From Flavobacteriaceae bacterium (lineage in GTDB: Bacteria > Bacteroidota > Bacteroidia > Flavobacteriales > Flavobacteriaceae): DNA of 63,576 nt. Under the pieces are notes generated by a model. It was not told the origin of the DNA. It saw nothing but the letters and a program-made list of their open reading frames with translations, and ran no database searches. The stretch lies in contig JAOXRU010000069.1 in assembly GCA_025800395.1 (NCBI GenBank), positions 1-63,576 of the forward strand. The letters run 5' to 3'. Both the position numbers and the translations under genes were made by a program. Below, piece by piece: positions 8,512 through 17,554 of the stretch. The first letter of the stretch is position 1. Every line of letters begins with the position of its first letter.

Positions 8512-9864
8512 ATGAAAGTACACTTTATCGCCATTGGTGGCAGCGCTATGCATAACTTGGCATTGGCATTGCATCAAAAAGGTTACGAACTCAGTGGGAG
8601 TGACGATGTTATCTACGAGCCTTCCAAATCCCGACTAGAGTCAAAAGGGCTATTGCCCCAAGAATTTGGCTGGTTTCCAGAAAAAATCACCCAAGATATA
8701 GATGCCATTTTATTGGGCATGCACGCCAAAGAAGACAATCCAGAATTGTTGCGTGCTCAGGAATTGGGGATTCCTATATACTCTTATCCCGAATTTTTGT
8801 ACGACCAATCCAAAGACAAAACCCGTGTAGTTATTGGTGGCAGCCATGGCAAAACCACGATTACCTCTATGATTTTGCATGTAATGCAGTATCACGACAT
8901 CGCAGTGGACTATATGGTGGGTGCCCAATTAGAAGGTTTTGACACCATGGTTCACCTTACCAAAGAAAACCAGTTTATCGTACTAGAAGGAGACGAATAC
9001 CTCTCATCTCCCATAGATCGTCGACCAAAGTTTCACCTATACAAACCCAATATTGCCCTTTTGAGTGGAATAGCATGGGACCATATCAATGTTTTTCCAA
9101 CCTTTGAAAACTACCTTTCCCAATTTGAAATTTTTTTGGATAAAATCACAGATGGTGGAAGTATTACTTATAATGCAACCGATATAGAGCTAAAGCGTAT
9201 CGTAGAAAAATGCGAAAAACCCATTCGCAAATTTCCTTATGGCATTCCAGCCCACAGCATAGAAAATGGTATCACTTATTTGGAAACAGAAGACGGGCCT
9301 ATGCCTTTAGAAATATTTGGCGCTCACAATCTCAACAATATCGTTGGAGCAAAATGGATTTGCCAACAAATGGGGGTAGACGAAGTTGATTTTTATGAAG
9401 CCATCGCAAGTTTTAAAGGCGCAAGTAAACGCTTGGAGAAATTTGCTAAAAATGCACATAGTATAGGTTTCAAGGACTTTGCCCATAGTCCGAGCAAAGT
9501 GATTGCTACCACCAGATCGGTAAGACAACAGTATCCAAACAAGCAGTTTATCGCTTGTGTAGAATTACACACCTATAGCAGTCTAAACCCTCAATTTATA
9601 CAACAATATCAGGGCGCTTTAGACCAATGCGACACAGCAGTTGTTTTTTATTCGCCCAAGGCACTTGCCATTAAGAACATGGCTCCAATATCACCAGAGG
9701 ACATCCAAAAAGCTTTTGGAAAAGAAGACCTCATTGTATTTACCGAACCCCAACAAATGCATACATTTATAAAAGAGCTATCCATAGAAAACAGCATTTT
9801 GCTTTTGATGAGTAGCGGCAATTATGGAGGATTGAATCTAGAAGAAGTGAAAAAGAAATTTTGA
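8512..9864 (+). CDS. mpl: UDP-N-acetylmuramate:L-Ala-gamma-D-Glu-meso-DAP ligase (murein tripeptide recycling)
   Basis: This 450-residue Mur ligase starts MKVHFIAIGGSAMHNLALA, the MurC/Mpl Rossmann domain. It carries the ATP loop GGSHGKTT at residues 109-116, an acidic EGDEYLSS segment and the nucleotide-site IAWDHINVFPT. Length and the GSAMHNLA variant of the first motif fit Mpl, which reattaches recycled tripeptide to UDP-MurNAc, rather than MurC. It acts in the cytoplasm. It is transcribed alone, divergent from the chimeric adhesin/PorP gene and convergent with the PaiB-like gene. A 9-bp inverted repeat (CCATTTCTT / AAGAAATGG, 9871-9905) in the convergent gap may serve as a terminator for either gene. 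MurC is the main alternative, judged less likely. Confidence 0.87.
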   Translation: MKVHFIAIGGSAMHNLALALHQKGYELSGSDDVIYEPSKSRLESKGLLPQEFGWFPEKITQDIDAILLGMHAKEDNPELLRAQELGIPIYSYPEFLYDQSKDKTRVVIGGSHGKTTITSMILHVMQYHDIAVDYMVGAQLEGFDTMVHLTKENQFIVLEGDEYLSSPIDRRPKFHLYKPNIALLSGIAWDHINVFPTFENYLSQFEIFLDKITDGGSITYNATDIELKRIVEKCEKPIRKFPYGIPAHSIENGITYLETEDGPMPLEIFGAHNLNNIVGAKWICQQMGVDEVDFYEAIASFKGASKRLEKFAKNAHSIGFKDFAHSPSKVIATTRSVRQQYPNKQFIACVELHTYSSLNPQFIQQYQGALDQCDTAVVFYSPKALAIKNMAPISPEDIQKAFGKEDLIVFTEPQQMHTFIKELSIENSILLLMSSGNYGGLNLEEVKKKF

Positions 9865-9907
9865 TTTATACCATTTCTTATTTGAAATGCCCTTAAAAGA
9901 AATGGCA

Positions 9908-10525
9908 TTATTTCCTTCTACTGGGAATTATTTTGTTTAAAAACGAACGAACCTCTTTTTGTTGGCTTCGAATAAGGGCCTCTTTTGCCAATTCGTAATC
10001 CTTAGCATCTTTGTCTTGGGAAAACTTAAATCGTCCTATCATTTGATCCACTTCTATTTCAAAAACCACAATATAGTCGAGATACATATGCATTTTTGGA
10101 TCATCCATTTGCAATGCATAGGAAGCTTCCTCTCCCTCCAAAAAAGCAGTCATATCCACCAAACTCTGCACCTTTTGGTTCTTTTTGGTCAGCAGGCGAA
10201 CCTTACCCTGAAGATGTGCGATTATATAGTTCCAAGTAGGTAATTGGGCAGATTGGTACACAGTAGGAGAGATATAACAATCTGGGCCCTGAAATACCGC
10301 TGTTGCACAAGCCCCGTCTACAAGAGTATCTAATTGTGGATTATTAGCATCTATATGTGCAACCAAAAATGGCTTGGCACTTTTTTCTTTATAGATGATC
10401 GGCAAATGGGTGATATATGGCCGATCCTCCTTAGCAGTAAGAATGCTTCCAAAGGGATATGCTTTTACCAATTGCACGATGGCATTCTGATCTACTTCGG
10501 TATGATGTGGTGGTGGATAATGCAT
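9908..10525 (-). CDS. PaiB-like FMN-binding protein
   Basis: This 205-residue protein belongs to the PaiB / FMN-binding negative transcriptional regulator family (split-barrel flavin fold). It begins MHYPPPHHTEVDQNAIVQLV and contains the characteristic QLPTWNYIIAHLQGKVRL segment at about 115-132. The Bacillus namesake represses sporulation and protease genes. In Gram-negative bacteria the role is uncertain, and related proteins bind flavin or haem. It is a single gene, divergent from radC with 65 bp between starts. There is no recognisable DNA-binding domain, so a transcription-factor role should not be assumed. Confidence 0.88.
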   Translation of the reverse strand: MHYPPPHHTEVDQNAIVQLVKAYPFGSILTAKEDRPYITHLPIIYKEKSAKPFLVAHIDANNPQLDTLVDGACATAVFQGPDCYISPTVYQSAQLPTWNYIIAHLQGKVRLLTKKNQKVQSLVDMTAFLEGEEASYALQMDDPKMHMYLDYIVVFEIEVDQMIGRFKFSQDKDAKDYELAKEALIRSQQKEVRSFLNKIIPSRRK

Positions 10526-10590
10526 TTTTGTGTAAGATTTTTCTTATTGTTTCGTTCTTTTTATAGACAAGGTGTTCTAAAACTACAAAA

Positions 10591-11289
10591 ATGCCAGAAA
10601 AAAAAGATTATTTATCTATAAAACAATGGTCGGAGGAAGATCGTCCTAGAGAGAAATTGGAACGTATTGGCGCCGTAAATCTCAGCAATGCCGAACTATT
10701 GGCTATCCTACTGGGATCTGGCAACAGAAAAGAAAGTGCTGTAGCTCTTTCCAAGAGAATACTCGGATCTGTAGGTCACGATTTAGGGAAATTTTCCAAA
10801 ATAAGTCTTCAAAAACTCAAGGCCTTTAGTGGTGTTGGTAGCGCCAAGGCAACCACAGTTTTGGCATTATTGGAGCTAGCTAAGAGACTAGCCAACAGCC
10901 AATTACCAACACCAATAGCCATCACCAATAGCCAAGATGTTTTTTATATATTACAACCTCTAATAGCAGATTTGGCTCATGAAGAATTTTGGATTCTCTA
11001 CCTAAATAACTCCAACAAAGTCATACAAAAAAGGCAATTGAGCAAAGGAGGCATCACAGGCACTGTGGTAGACATACGCCTAATTCTAAAAGAAGCTTTA
11101 GAACAATCTGCCACAGCCATTGTTCTGGCTCACAACCATCCGTCTGGTAATTTAAATCCAAGCACTGAAGACAAAAACCTCACCCAAAAAGTTTATCTGG
11201 CCGCCAAAACATTAGACATAAAAGTATTGGACCATCTTATCGTCGCTTCAAATAATTATTTTAGCTTTGCAGACGAAGGATTACTTTAA
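10591..11289 (+). CDS. radC: RadC family JAB-domain protein
   Basis: This 232-residue protein has an N-terminal UPF0758-type helical region (WSEEDRPREKLERIGAVNLS; LLAILLGSG) with a helix-hairpin-helix-like stretch (LKAFSGVGSAKAT, residues 76-88). A JAMM/MPN metalloprotease-like domain follows, with its metal motif LAHNHPSGNLNPSTED at 179-194 (His181, His183, Asp194). The family name reflects an old link to DNA repair that has not held up well, and the substrate is unknown. The stop overlaps the next ATG by one base (TAATG). It therefore heads a tight plus-strand run reaching at least to 13261. Confidence 0.93.
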   Translation: MPEKKDYLSIKQWSEEDRPREKLERIGAVNLSNAELLAILLGSGNRKESAVALSKRILGSVGHDLGKFSKISLQKLKAFSGVGSAKATTVLALLELAKRLANSQLPTPIAITNSQDVFYILQPLIADLAHEEFWILYLNNSNKVIQKRQLSKGGITGTVVDIRLILKEALEQSATAIVLAHNHPSGNLNPSTEDKNLTQKVYLAAKTLDIKVLDHLIVASNNYFSFADEGLL

Positions 11290-12590
11290 TGCTACTTATT
11301 TACACACACAAAATTACGAGTCGATTTACCTATACCATGAAACAAATTTTTCGAGGTATTTTAGGTATCCAAATTGGATTCACTACCAAAGTGGAGGATT
11401 TTATAAAGCATCAAGGGCCCAAAATAACCTATAGCAAACAAGCCTTGCAAAGCGAATTTCATATTCGCAGTCACCATTTACTATTTGAACAGGGGATCAG
11501 CGATATCGATATTCCTATAGAAGACTGGGACGGGGTAGTCGCTTTTTTTGCCGCTGGAGAACAAAGTGCCTTAGCATACGACATTTTTGCTGCTAGTTTT
11601 TATTTACTCAGCAGATACGAAGAATATCTTCCCCATGTAAAAGACCCACATGGAAGATATCCATTTTCAGAAAGTATTGCAGTGCAACACGGGTTTATAG
11701 AACGTCCAATTATAGATATATGGGCGTATCGATTGCTAGAAAAATTACAGCAGAAATTTCCTGATTTGGAGGCAGAATTACCTAGTTTTTCCTACCAATC
11801 CATCATGGATGTTACCACATCTCATGCTTATGCATATAGAGGTGCCATACGCACGATTTACGGTTTGGCTAGAGATATCGGCAACTTGAATTTTGCGAGC
11901 GTTCGTATGCGATTTGGCGTATTGTTGGGGCTTCAAAAAGATCCTTACAACAACTTTATGGAACTGATACGATTACATCAGAAATGCCATATAGATAGTC
12001 ATTTCTTTTTTCAAATGGCAGATTATGCTAGATATGACAAAAATATTTCGATCCACCACAATAAGTTTCGCTATCTCATTAAGGCCATTTCAGATTACAG
12101 CAAAGTATCCCTTATTGCTTCTTATCAAGCACTAGAAAACACCAAATGCCTTTGGAAAGAGAAAAAAAGATTGCGCAATCTTATACATCGTCCGGTAAAG
12201 GCAGTTCGATTGCGATACAACAAAATTCATATTCCTTATACCTATAGGGAGCTAGTTGAGGCAGAATTTAGTTCGGATTATTCGATGGGTTATACCCACA
12301 AAATTGGTTTTCGAGCCGGCACCTGCTCCACTTTTTATTTTTATGATATAAACAACGAACAGCAATTGCCCATAAAAATACGTCCTTTTGCGATTCAGGA
12401 TTATGCTTTGTTGGCATACTCCAAAGAGGAGGCCTTAGAGAAAATACAAAAGATACAAAGAGAAGTTGCTGCCGTAAATGGCAGACTCATTACCGTATTT
12501 ACCAATGCTAACTTGGGAAAACCACAGACCAAGTACCTCAAGGAGGTATACCACACTTTTATTCAAAAACTATGGACAGAGAAAACATAA
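11289..12590 (+). CDS. Polysaccharide deacetylase-like protein with N-terminal DUF7033-type domain
   Basis: This 433-residue protein is of a kind conserved in flavobacteria and annotated as polysaccharide deacetylase family. It starts MLLIYTHKITSRFTYTMKQI and has an N-terminal domain (about 1-130; SHHLLFEQGISDIDI; FAASFYLLSRYEEYLPH). A long region with the layout of a NodB-like barrel follows. The classical metal triad of active deacetylases is not clear: the DxTTSHAYAYRG stretch near 170 stands where the first catalytic Asp motif is expected. No signal peptide is evident, so a cytoplasmic or membrane-associated role is likely. It is coupled to radC by TAATG and overlaps yjjG by 19 bp. The enzymatic role is inferred, and loss of activity is possible. 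Confidence 0.75.
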   Translation: MLLIYTHKITSRFTYTMKQIFRGILGIQIGFTTKVEDFIKHQGPKITYSKQALQSEFHIRSHHLLFEQGISDIDIPIEDWDGVVAFFAAGEQSALAYDIFAASFYLLSRYEEYLPHVKDPHGRYPFSESIAVQHGFIERPIIDIWAYRLLEKLQQKFPDLEAELPSFSYQSIMDVTTSHAYAYRGAIRTIYGLARDIGNLNFASVRMRFGVLLGLQKDPYNNFMELIRLHQKCHIDSHFFFQMADYARYDKNISIHHNKFRYLIKAISDYSKVSLIASYQALENTKCLWKEKKRLRNLIHRPVKAVRLRYNKIHIPYTYRELVEAEFSSDYSMGYTHKIGFRAGTCSTFYFYDINNEQQLPIKIRPFAIQDYALLAYSKEEALEKIQKIQREVAAVNGRLITVFTNANLGKPQTKYLKEVYHTFIQKLWTEKT

Positions 12591-13261
12591 CCGACATCTT
12601 TTTTGACTTGGACCACACCTTGTGGGACTTCGAAACCAATTCTGCAAACACTTTTGCAGAAATATTACAAAACCACAAAATAGAAGTAGATTTAGAACAA
12701 TTTTTAAAACACTATATCCCCATCAATTTTGCATACTGGAAATTATACCGAGAACAACAAATCGAAAAAGAGCCCTTGCGCTATGGTCGCCTAAAAGACA
12801 GTTTTGATGCTCTGGAAATAAACATAGACGATCAAACCATTTTTTCGCTATCCGACGCCTATATAGAGGTTCTACCTACCTACAACAATTTGTTTCCAGG
12901 CACTATAGAAGTGCTAAAAAACCTTCAGAATAATTACAAACTACACATTATCACCAATGGTTTTGAAGAAATACAAGAAACCAAATTAAAACGATCTGGG
13001 ATACATTCCTATTTCGATTGTATCATAAACTCTGAAATGGCTGGAGTAAAAAAACCAAATCCCATTATTTTTGAGTTAGCACTAGACAAAGCAGGGGTTC
13101 TGGCCAAGAACGCATTGATGGTTGGCGACAATCTCGAAGCAGATATTGGTGGTGCTTTGGGTGTAGGCATGCAAGTGATACATTTCAACTCCAACGAAGA
13201 ACCCGAAGACAAAAATATACCAACAATTTATCACTTGGATGAAATAAATCGATTCTTATAG
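12572..13261 (+). CDS. yjjG: YjjG family noncanonical pyrimidine nucleotidase (HAD superfamily)
   Basis: This 229-residue HAD phosphatase has motif I FFDLDHTLWDF (Asp nucleophile pair at about residues 10-12) and a helical cap. Motif II is HIITNGF. The lysine and the motif III/IV acidic residues are in GVKKPNPIIFELALDKAG and MVGDNLEADIGGA. YjjG enzymes dephosphorylate dUMP, dTMP and mutagenic pyrimidine nucleotides, cleaning the nucleotide pool. The start overlaps the previous gene by 19 bp, indicating co-transcription and coupling. The subfamily assignment within HAD is good but cannot be separated from a generic house-cleaning phosphatase without a search. Confidence 0.88.
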   Translation: MDRENITDIFFDLDHTLWDFETNSANTFAEILQNHKIEVDLEQFLKHYIPINFAYWKLYREQQIEKEPLRYGRLKDSFDALEINIDDQTIFSLSDAYIEVLPTYNNLFPGTIEVLKNLQNNYKLHIITNGFEEIQETKLKRSGIHSYFDCIINSEMAGVKKPNPIIFELALDKAGVLAKNALMVGDNLEADIGGALGVGMQVIHFNSNEEPEDKNIPTIYHLDEINRFL

Positions 13262-13365
13262 AGTTATATATAATAACACTATCCCATTTCTTGCGACAGA
13301 ACAAGCAGCCGCCAAAATTGCTTTTTTTGATTGTGAGTATTGTTTATAACACAAAAAAAAGAAAA

Positions 13366-13917
13366 GTGAAGAAGAAAAGATTTAGGTTTCAGCAGCTTAT
13401 AATGGGATTGTTATTGCTGACAAATCTAGCTTGTATGAGCGACCTAGATACCGACCAGGTAGAAGATTTGGTGTTACACCCAATTTTGGAAGCGAGTTTG
13501 ATTCGCTTAGAAATAGCAGATATCGAAGCAAGTGCTGGACCACTACCCATAGAAGTTAGCGATTTTTTGGAGTACGATGGATTTCAATCTGGATTTGTAC
13601 CCAACCATCTCATTCGAGCAGATATATTTTTCGAATTCGAGAATAGTACAGCAAAGATATTCCAAGCACGTATCGAATTTTTAAATGGCAATGGACAAAT
13701 ATTAGACTCCCAGCTATTTGATATTCAGTCAGCTGTAAACACTACGCCATTTATCACCAATAGAACCATTACCTACGAAGGGGAACAAATCTCGGTGATT
13801 ACCAATACACAAATCATACGAATCACAGCATCCACCAATGCCTTGCCTCCTTCGGTGATTGATAATGCCAAATTGGAGTTTAAAATGAGTGGTAAATTGT
13901 ATTTGGAAATCGAATGA
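13366..13917 (+). CDS. Lipoprotein of unknown function, partner of the DUF5723 protein
   Basis: This is a 183-residue lipoprotein if the GTG at 13366 is used. That start gives a basic N-region (KKKRFRFQQ), a hydrophobic stretch and the lipobox LTNLAC. The frame is open back to an ATG at 13291, but that adds 25 residues carrying a second hydrophobic run, which is unlikely for an exported protein. The mature part is acidic and beta-rich, with no domain I recognise (FEFENSTAKIFQARIEFLNG). Its stop overlaps the ATG of the DUF5723 gene by 4 bp, so the two are probably made together at the outer membrane. Confidence 0.75.
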   Translation: MKKKRFRFQQLIMGLLLLTNLACMSDLDTDQVEDLVLHPILEASLIRLEIADIEASAGPLPIEVSDFLEYDGFQSGFVPNHLIRADIFFEFENSTAKIFQARIEFLNGNGQILDSQLFDIQSAVNTTPFITNRTITYEGEQISVITNTQIIRITASTNALPPSVIDNAKLEFKMSGKLYLEIE

Positions 13918-15314
13918 AGAATTGGATATGTACATATCTGTTCTTTTTTAGTTGTGCAATTGGTTTTTCTCAGTACCAGCCAATATTGTACAACTTCGAT
14001 GAAATACCTCAGGCCTTACAACTCAACCCAGGTTTGAAACAAGATCGTTCGTGGTTTGTAGGTTTTCCTGCCTTATCTCAATTGCAATTATCGATTGGTT
14101 CTTCCGGACCCAACGTCTACGACCTACTAGGAGACAATGCTATCGATTTCAACGATAAAATTCGCAATATCGTTTACCAAACTTCCCATAGAGATGAAGC
14201 ACATATCTATCAAAAACTAGAGTTGTTATCTGTGGGTTTCAAAAGAAAAAACACCTTCTATAGCTTTGGGTTTTATCAAGAAGTAGATGGAATAGGATAT
14301 TTCCCCAAAGATCTGGCCATATTAGGCTTGGAAGGTAATGCTAATCATATTGGAAAACGATTTGATTTGGGACATCTCAAGGGCAATTTGGATGTACTCA
14401 CAGTATTGCATGCAGGCATGCAAAAATCTATTAACGATAAATGGACCATAGGCGGACGCCTAAAAATATACAATAGCATACTCAATATTCGGTCTACAAA
14501 AAGCAAAGGCTATTTTACCACTATCCAAGGCGAACGCAATATCTATAACCATAGCTACAACGGTGTTTTGGAAATACAAAGCTCCAATTTTTTTCATATC
14601 AAAGACGAATTATTTGGAGAAGAAGGAGATCCTAACAGTCTGACTGGATTAGCTTTTTTTGGAGGAAGTTTGGGCTTGGGCGTTGATTTGGGCCTAACCT
14701 ACGATCCTAATGAGCAATGGCGCTTTACAGCAAGTATGCTGGATTTGGGTTTTATTCGACAAAACAAAAATGTGGAGACCTATCGATTGGCTGGTAACTA
14801 TAGTACCGAAGGATTGGAGGTCGTACTTCCTGTAGACCAAACCGAAGAACTTTGGCAAAATTTGGTAGACGAAATAGAAAAAGAAGTACCTCTAGACACC
14901 ATCAAAAGTGCGTACACCAACACCAGACCATTAAAAATTTACACCTCTTTCAACTACAATTTTGGCAAACATATACAAGACCAAGATTGTGATTGCGAAT
15001 TGGGAGGGAGCACCAAAAGAAAAATAATATACAAAAACTCTTTTGGTAGTCAATTATTTCTTGCCAAGCGTCCATTGGGTCCAAAAGCAGCATTGAGTCT
15101 GTATTACGTCCGAAGATTTGGCAATTGGCTTCGGTTCAAAACCACCTATACCATAGACAAATACAGCCTCACCAATATAGGTGCAGGCATAGGTTTACAA
15201 GCTGCCAATGTGCAACTGTATATAATGGGAGACAATCTACTTGCCCTACAAGATTTGACAAAAGCCCAAAGAGCTTCTTTTCAAATTGGAATAAATATTT
15301 TATCTTCGAACTAA
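13914..15314 (+). CDS. DUF5723 family outer-membrane beta-barrel protein
   Basis: This 466-residue protein has a signal peptide (MKNWICTYLFFFSCAIGFSQ). The early segment (LYNFDEIPQALQLNPGLKQD) is typical of the Bacteroidota DUF5723 family. The rest alternates aromatic and polar residues as expected for an outer-membrane barrel, ending in a strand (ASFQIGINILSSN). No function is established. The family has some resemblance in opening and fold to PorP/SprF-type proteins. It is coupled by a 4-bp overlap to the upstream lipoprotein and followed after 103 bp by a secreted protein, forming a small envelope module. Confidence 0.82.
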   Translation: MKNWICTYLFFFSCAIGFSQYQPILYNFDEIPQALQLNPGLKQDRSWFVGFPALSQLQLSIGSSGPNVYDLLGDNAIDFNDKIRNIVYQTSHRDEAHIYQKLELLSVGFKRKNTFYSFGFYQEVDGIGYFPKDLAILGLEGNANHIGKRFDLGHLKGNLDVLTVLHAGMQKSINDKWTIGGRLKIYNSILNIRSTKSKGYFTTIQGERNIYNHSYNGVLEIQSSNFFHIKDELFGEEGDPNSLTGLAFFGGSLGLGVDLGLTYDPNEQWRFTASMLDLGFIRQNKNVETYRLAGNYSTEGLEVVLPVDQTEELWQNLVDEIEKEVPLDTIKSAYTNTRPLKIYTSFNYNFGKHIQDQDCDCELGGSTKRKIIYKNSFGSQLFLAKRPLGPKAALSLYYVRRFGNWLRFKTTYTIDKYSLTNIGAGIGLQAANVQLYIMGDNLLALQDLTKAQRASFQIGINILSSN

Positions 15315-15417
15315 ACCACAAGATTTCAAACCAATTTGGTACATTTCTTGCTAAATATTATATGATAATCTCATTCAAAAGCCAATATCGCGATTCTAAA
15401 AAACCAAAATTCATTAA

Positions 15418-16227
15418 ATGAAAAATATATTCACAATTCTAATAGCCTGCATCTTCGCAGGGATTTCTCATGGACAGGATGTGCTCAATAAATACGAATA
15501 TGTGGTTATACCCAAAAAGTTTTCTTGCTTCAAAACGCCCAACAAATATGGAAGTTCAACCATGATTTCCCATTTGCTACGCAAACAACAATTTCAAACT
15601 GCATACGATGATGCCATCCCTCCAAAAGCCCAATCCGACAGATGCACCATACTTTGGGCCGATTTGATGGACCATTCTGGTGTTTTCAAAACTAAAGTAC
15701 AAATTCAATTCAAAGATTGTAACAACCAAATAGTGTACACCACAGAAATAGGCAGTAGCAAAATCAAAAAATACGACAAAGCATACAAAGAAGCCATTCA
15801 AAAATCCATGGCCAGTTTACAATTCTTCAATCACCAATATACCCCATCCAAAAAGAAAAAACAAAGTATACGTATCGACTATACTGAGGATGTAAAGGAG
15901 GTAAAAGAAGATGTTTCTGTAAGCCCAGAAGCCCCTATAGCTCCTCCAACGGCAAAAAAACCTGTTTCCACCATTAAGGATTCTGATATAGTGCCTTTAC
16001 CATTGCAACTTACCGCCATTGCTATTGGCAATTCCAAATACAAAGTAATGGACGGTAACAACAAACAGCGTTTTTTGTTACAAAAGGGGATGATGGACGA
16101 TTTGTACACTGTGCTCTCTGAAGACAATAAGCCAACTGGTGTTGTGTATAAACAACAAAACAAATGGTATATGAAAGCGCAAACTGGAAGCGATATCATA
16201 TACGAACTTCAATTGCAATTTCAATAA
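15418..16227 (+). CDS. Secreted protein of unknown function
   Basis: This 269-residue protein has a signal peptide (MKNIFTILIACIFAGISHGQ). The N-terminal half has a conserved-looking flavobacterial core (KYEYVVIPKKFSCFK; RCTILWADLMDHSGVFKTKV). A Lys/Glu/Pro-rich linker follows at about 140-185. The C-terminal half (PLPLQLTAIAIGNSKYKVMD; YELQLQF) resembles a small beta domain. No catalytic motif is evident. It is the last plus-strand gene of the run and its stop overlaps that of rarA by 7 bp (convergent). A periplasmic or surface role with the preceding barrel is possible. Confidence 0.75.
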   Translation: MKNIFTILIACIFAGISHGQDVLNKYEYVVIPKKFSCFKTPNKYGSSTMISHLLRKQQFQTAYDDAIPPKAQSDRCTILWADLMDHSGVFKTKVQIQFKDCNNQIVYTTEIGSSKIKKYDKAYKEAIQKSMASLQFFNHQYTPSKKKKQSIRIDYTEDVKEVKEDVSVSPEAPIAPPTAKKPVSTIKDSDIVPLPLQLTAIAIGNSKYKVMDGNNKQRFLLQKGMMDDLYTVLSEDNKPTGVVYKQQNKWYMKAQTGSDIIYELQLQFQ

Positions 16228-17498
16228 TCGTATTGGTCCTTCCATCTGCTTTGCAGCTGCTCCCTCAGTTTGTTTTCCCGTCCGTTGTTGCCCGGATCGT
16301 AGAAGATGGTACCTTGCACACCATCGGGCAAAAAATCTTGATTTACAAAATTATCCTGATAATCGTGTGCATACTTATAATCCGCACCATAACCCAAATC
16401 CTTCATCAGTTTGGTAGGCGCATTTCTCAAATGTAAAGGAACAGACAAGTCCCCCGTTTCTCGTACCAGTTTCTGTGCATTCCCTATAGCCATATAAGAG
16501 GCATTGCTCTTGGGAGAAGTCGCCAAATATATGGCACACTGACTAAGAATAATTCTAGATTCGGGCCAACCAATTGTTTGTACCGCCTGAAAAGTATTAT
16601 TGGCAATAACTAGAGCTGTAGGATTTGCCATACCGATATCTTCCGAAGCAGATATCAGTAGTCGTCTTGCTATAAACTTCACATCCTCCCCGCCTTCTAT
16701 CATGCGTGCCAACCAATATACTGCAGCATTGGGGTCACTACCTCTTATCGACTTGATAAAAGCGGAAACTATATCATAATGCTGTTCGCCAGTTTTGTCG
16801 TAGCGAACCGTGTTTTGTTGCACTTGTTTTAAAACCAAGGCGTCTGTTATCTCTACCTTCTGTGAACTTTGACTCTCTGCGACTAACTCAAATATATTGA
16901 GCAGTTTTCTGGCATCGCCTCCAGATAAACGCAACAGTGCATTGGTTTGAGACAAGACAATTTCTTTTTTTTGCAGTTCTAGATCCTTTTCTATGGCACG
17001 ATGCAACAATTGCAACAAATCTTCTTTTTCAAAAGCTTTTAAAACATATACCTGGCATCTCGACAACAAAGCTGGATTGACTTCAAAGCTAGGATTCTCT
17101 GTAGTAGCACCTATCAAAGTAATCTGCCCTCTTTCCACAGCCCCCAAAAGTGAATCTTGCTGTGATTTGCTAAAACGGTGAATTTCGTCTATAAACAATA
17201 TGGGGCTTTTGGAGGCAAACAAGCCCCCACCTTTATTGGCTTTTTCTAAAACTTGACGAATATCCTTCACCCCGCTATTAATAGCACTAAGAGTAAAAAA
17301 TGGCCGCTTACTTTCTCGAGCTATGATTTCAGCCAAAGTAGTTTTACCCGTACCTGGAGGTCCCCATAAAATAAGGGAAGGAATATTGCCGTTTTCCAAT
17401 TGACGGCGCAATGCACCTTTTTCCCCCACCAAATGCGATTGGGAAAGATAGTCTTCTAGACCCATAGGGCGAATTCGTTCTGCCAAAGGTTTATTCAT
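16221..17498 (-). CDS. rarA: Replication-associated recombination protein A (AAA+ ATPase)
   Basis: This 425-residue RarA/MgsA/WRNIP1-type ATPase acts at stalled replication forks. It has Walker A GPPGTGKT at 46-53, Walker B ILFIDEIHR with Asp104-Glu105, sensor 1 LIGATTENPSFE and the arginine finger context LLSRC. The C-terminal tetramerisation part includes KSIRGSDPNAAVYWLARM and the conserved PLHLRNAPTKLMK and GYKYAH-like (YGADYKYAHDY) segments. Length is typical. It is divergent from the rhomboid gene. Confidence 0.96.
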   Translation of the reverse strand: MNKPLAERIRPMGLEDYLSQSHLVGEKGALRRQLENGNIPSLILWGPPGTGKTTLAEIIARESKRPFFTLSAINSGVKDIRQVLEKANKGGGLFASKSPILFIDEIHRFSKSQQDSLLGAVERGQITLIGATTENPSFEVNPALLSRCQVYVLKAFEKEDLLQLLHRAIEKDLELQKKEIVLSQTNALLRLSGGDARKLLNIFELVAESQSSQKVEITDALVLKQVQQNTVRYDKTGEQHYDIVSAFIKSIRGSDPNAAVYWLARMIEGGEDVKFIARRLLISASEDIGMANPTALVIANNTFQAVQTIGWPESRIILSQCAIYLATSPKSNASYMAIGNAQKLVRETGDLSVPLHLRNAPTKLMKDLGYGADYKYAHDYQDNFVNQDFLPDGVQGTIFYDPGNNGRENKLREQLQSRWKDQYDY

Positions 17499-17554
17499 GC
17501 TGTAAATTTAGTATTTTTACCAGAGACATTAAACAAAACATAAAATCTAAGCTA

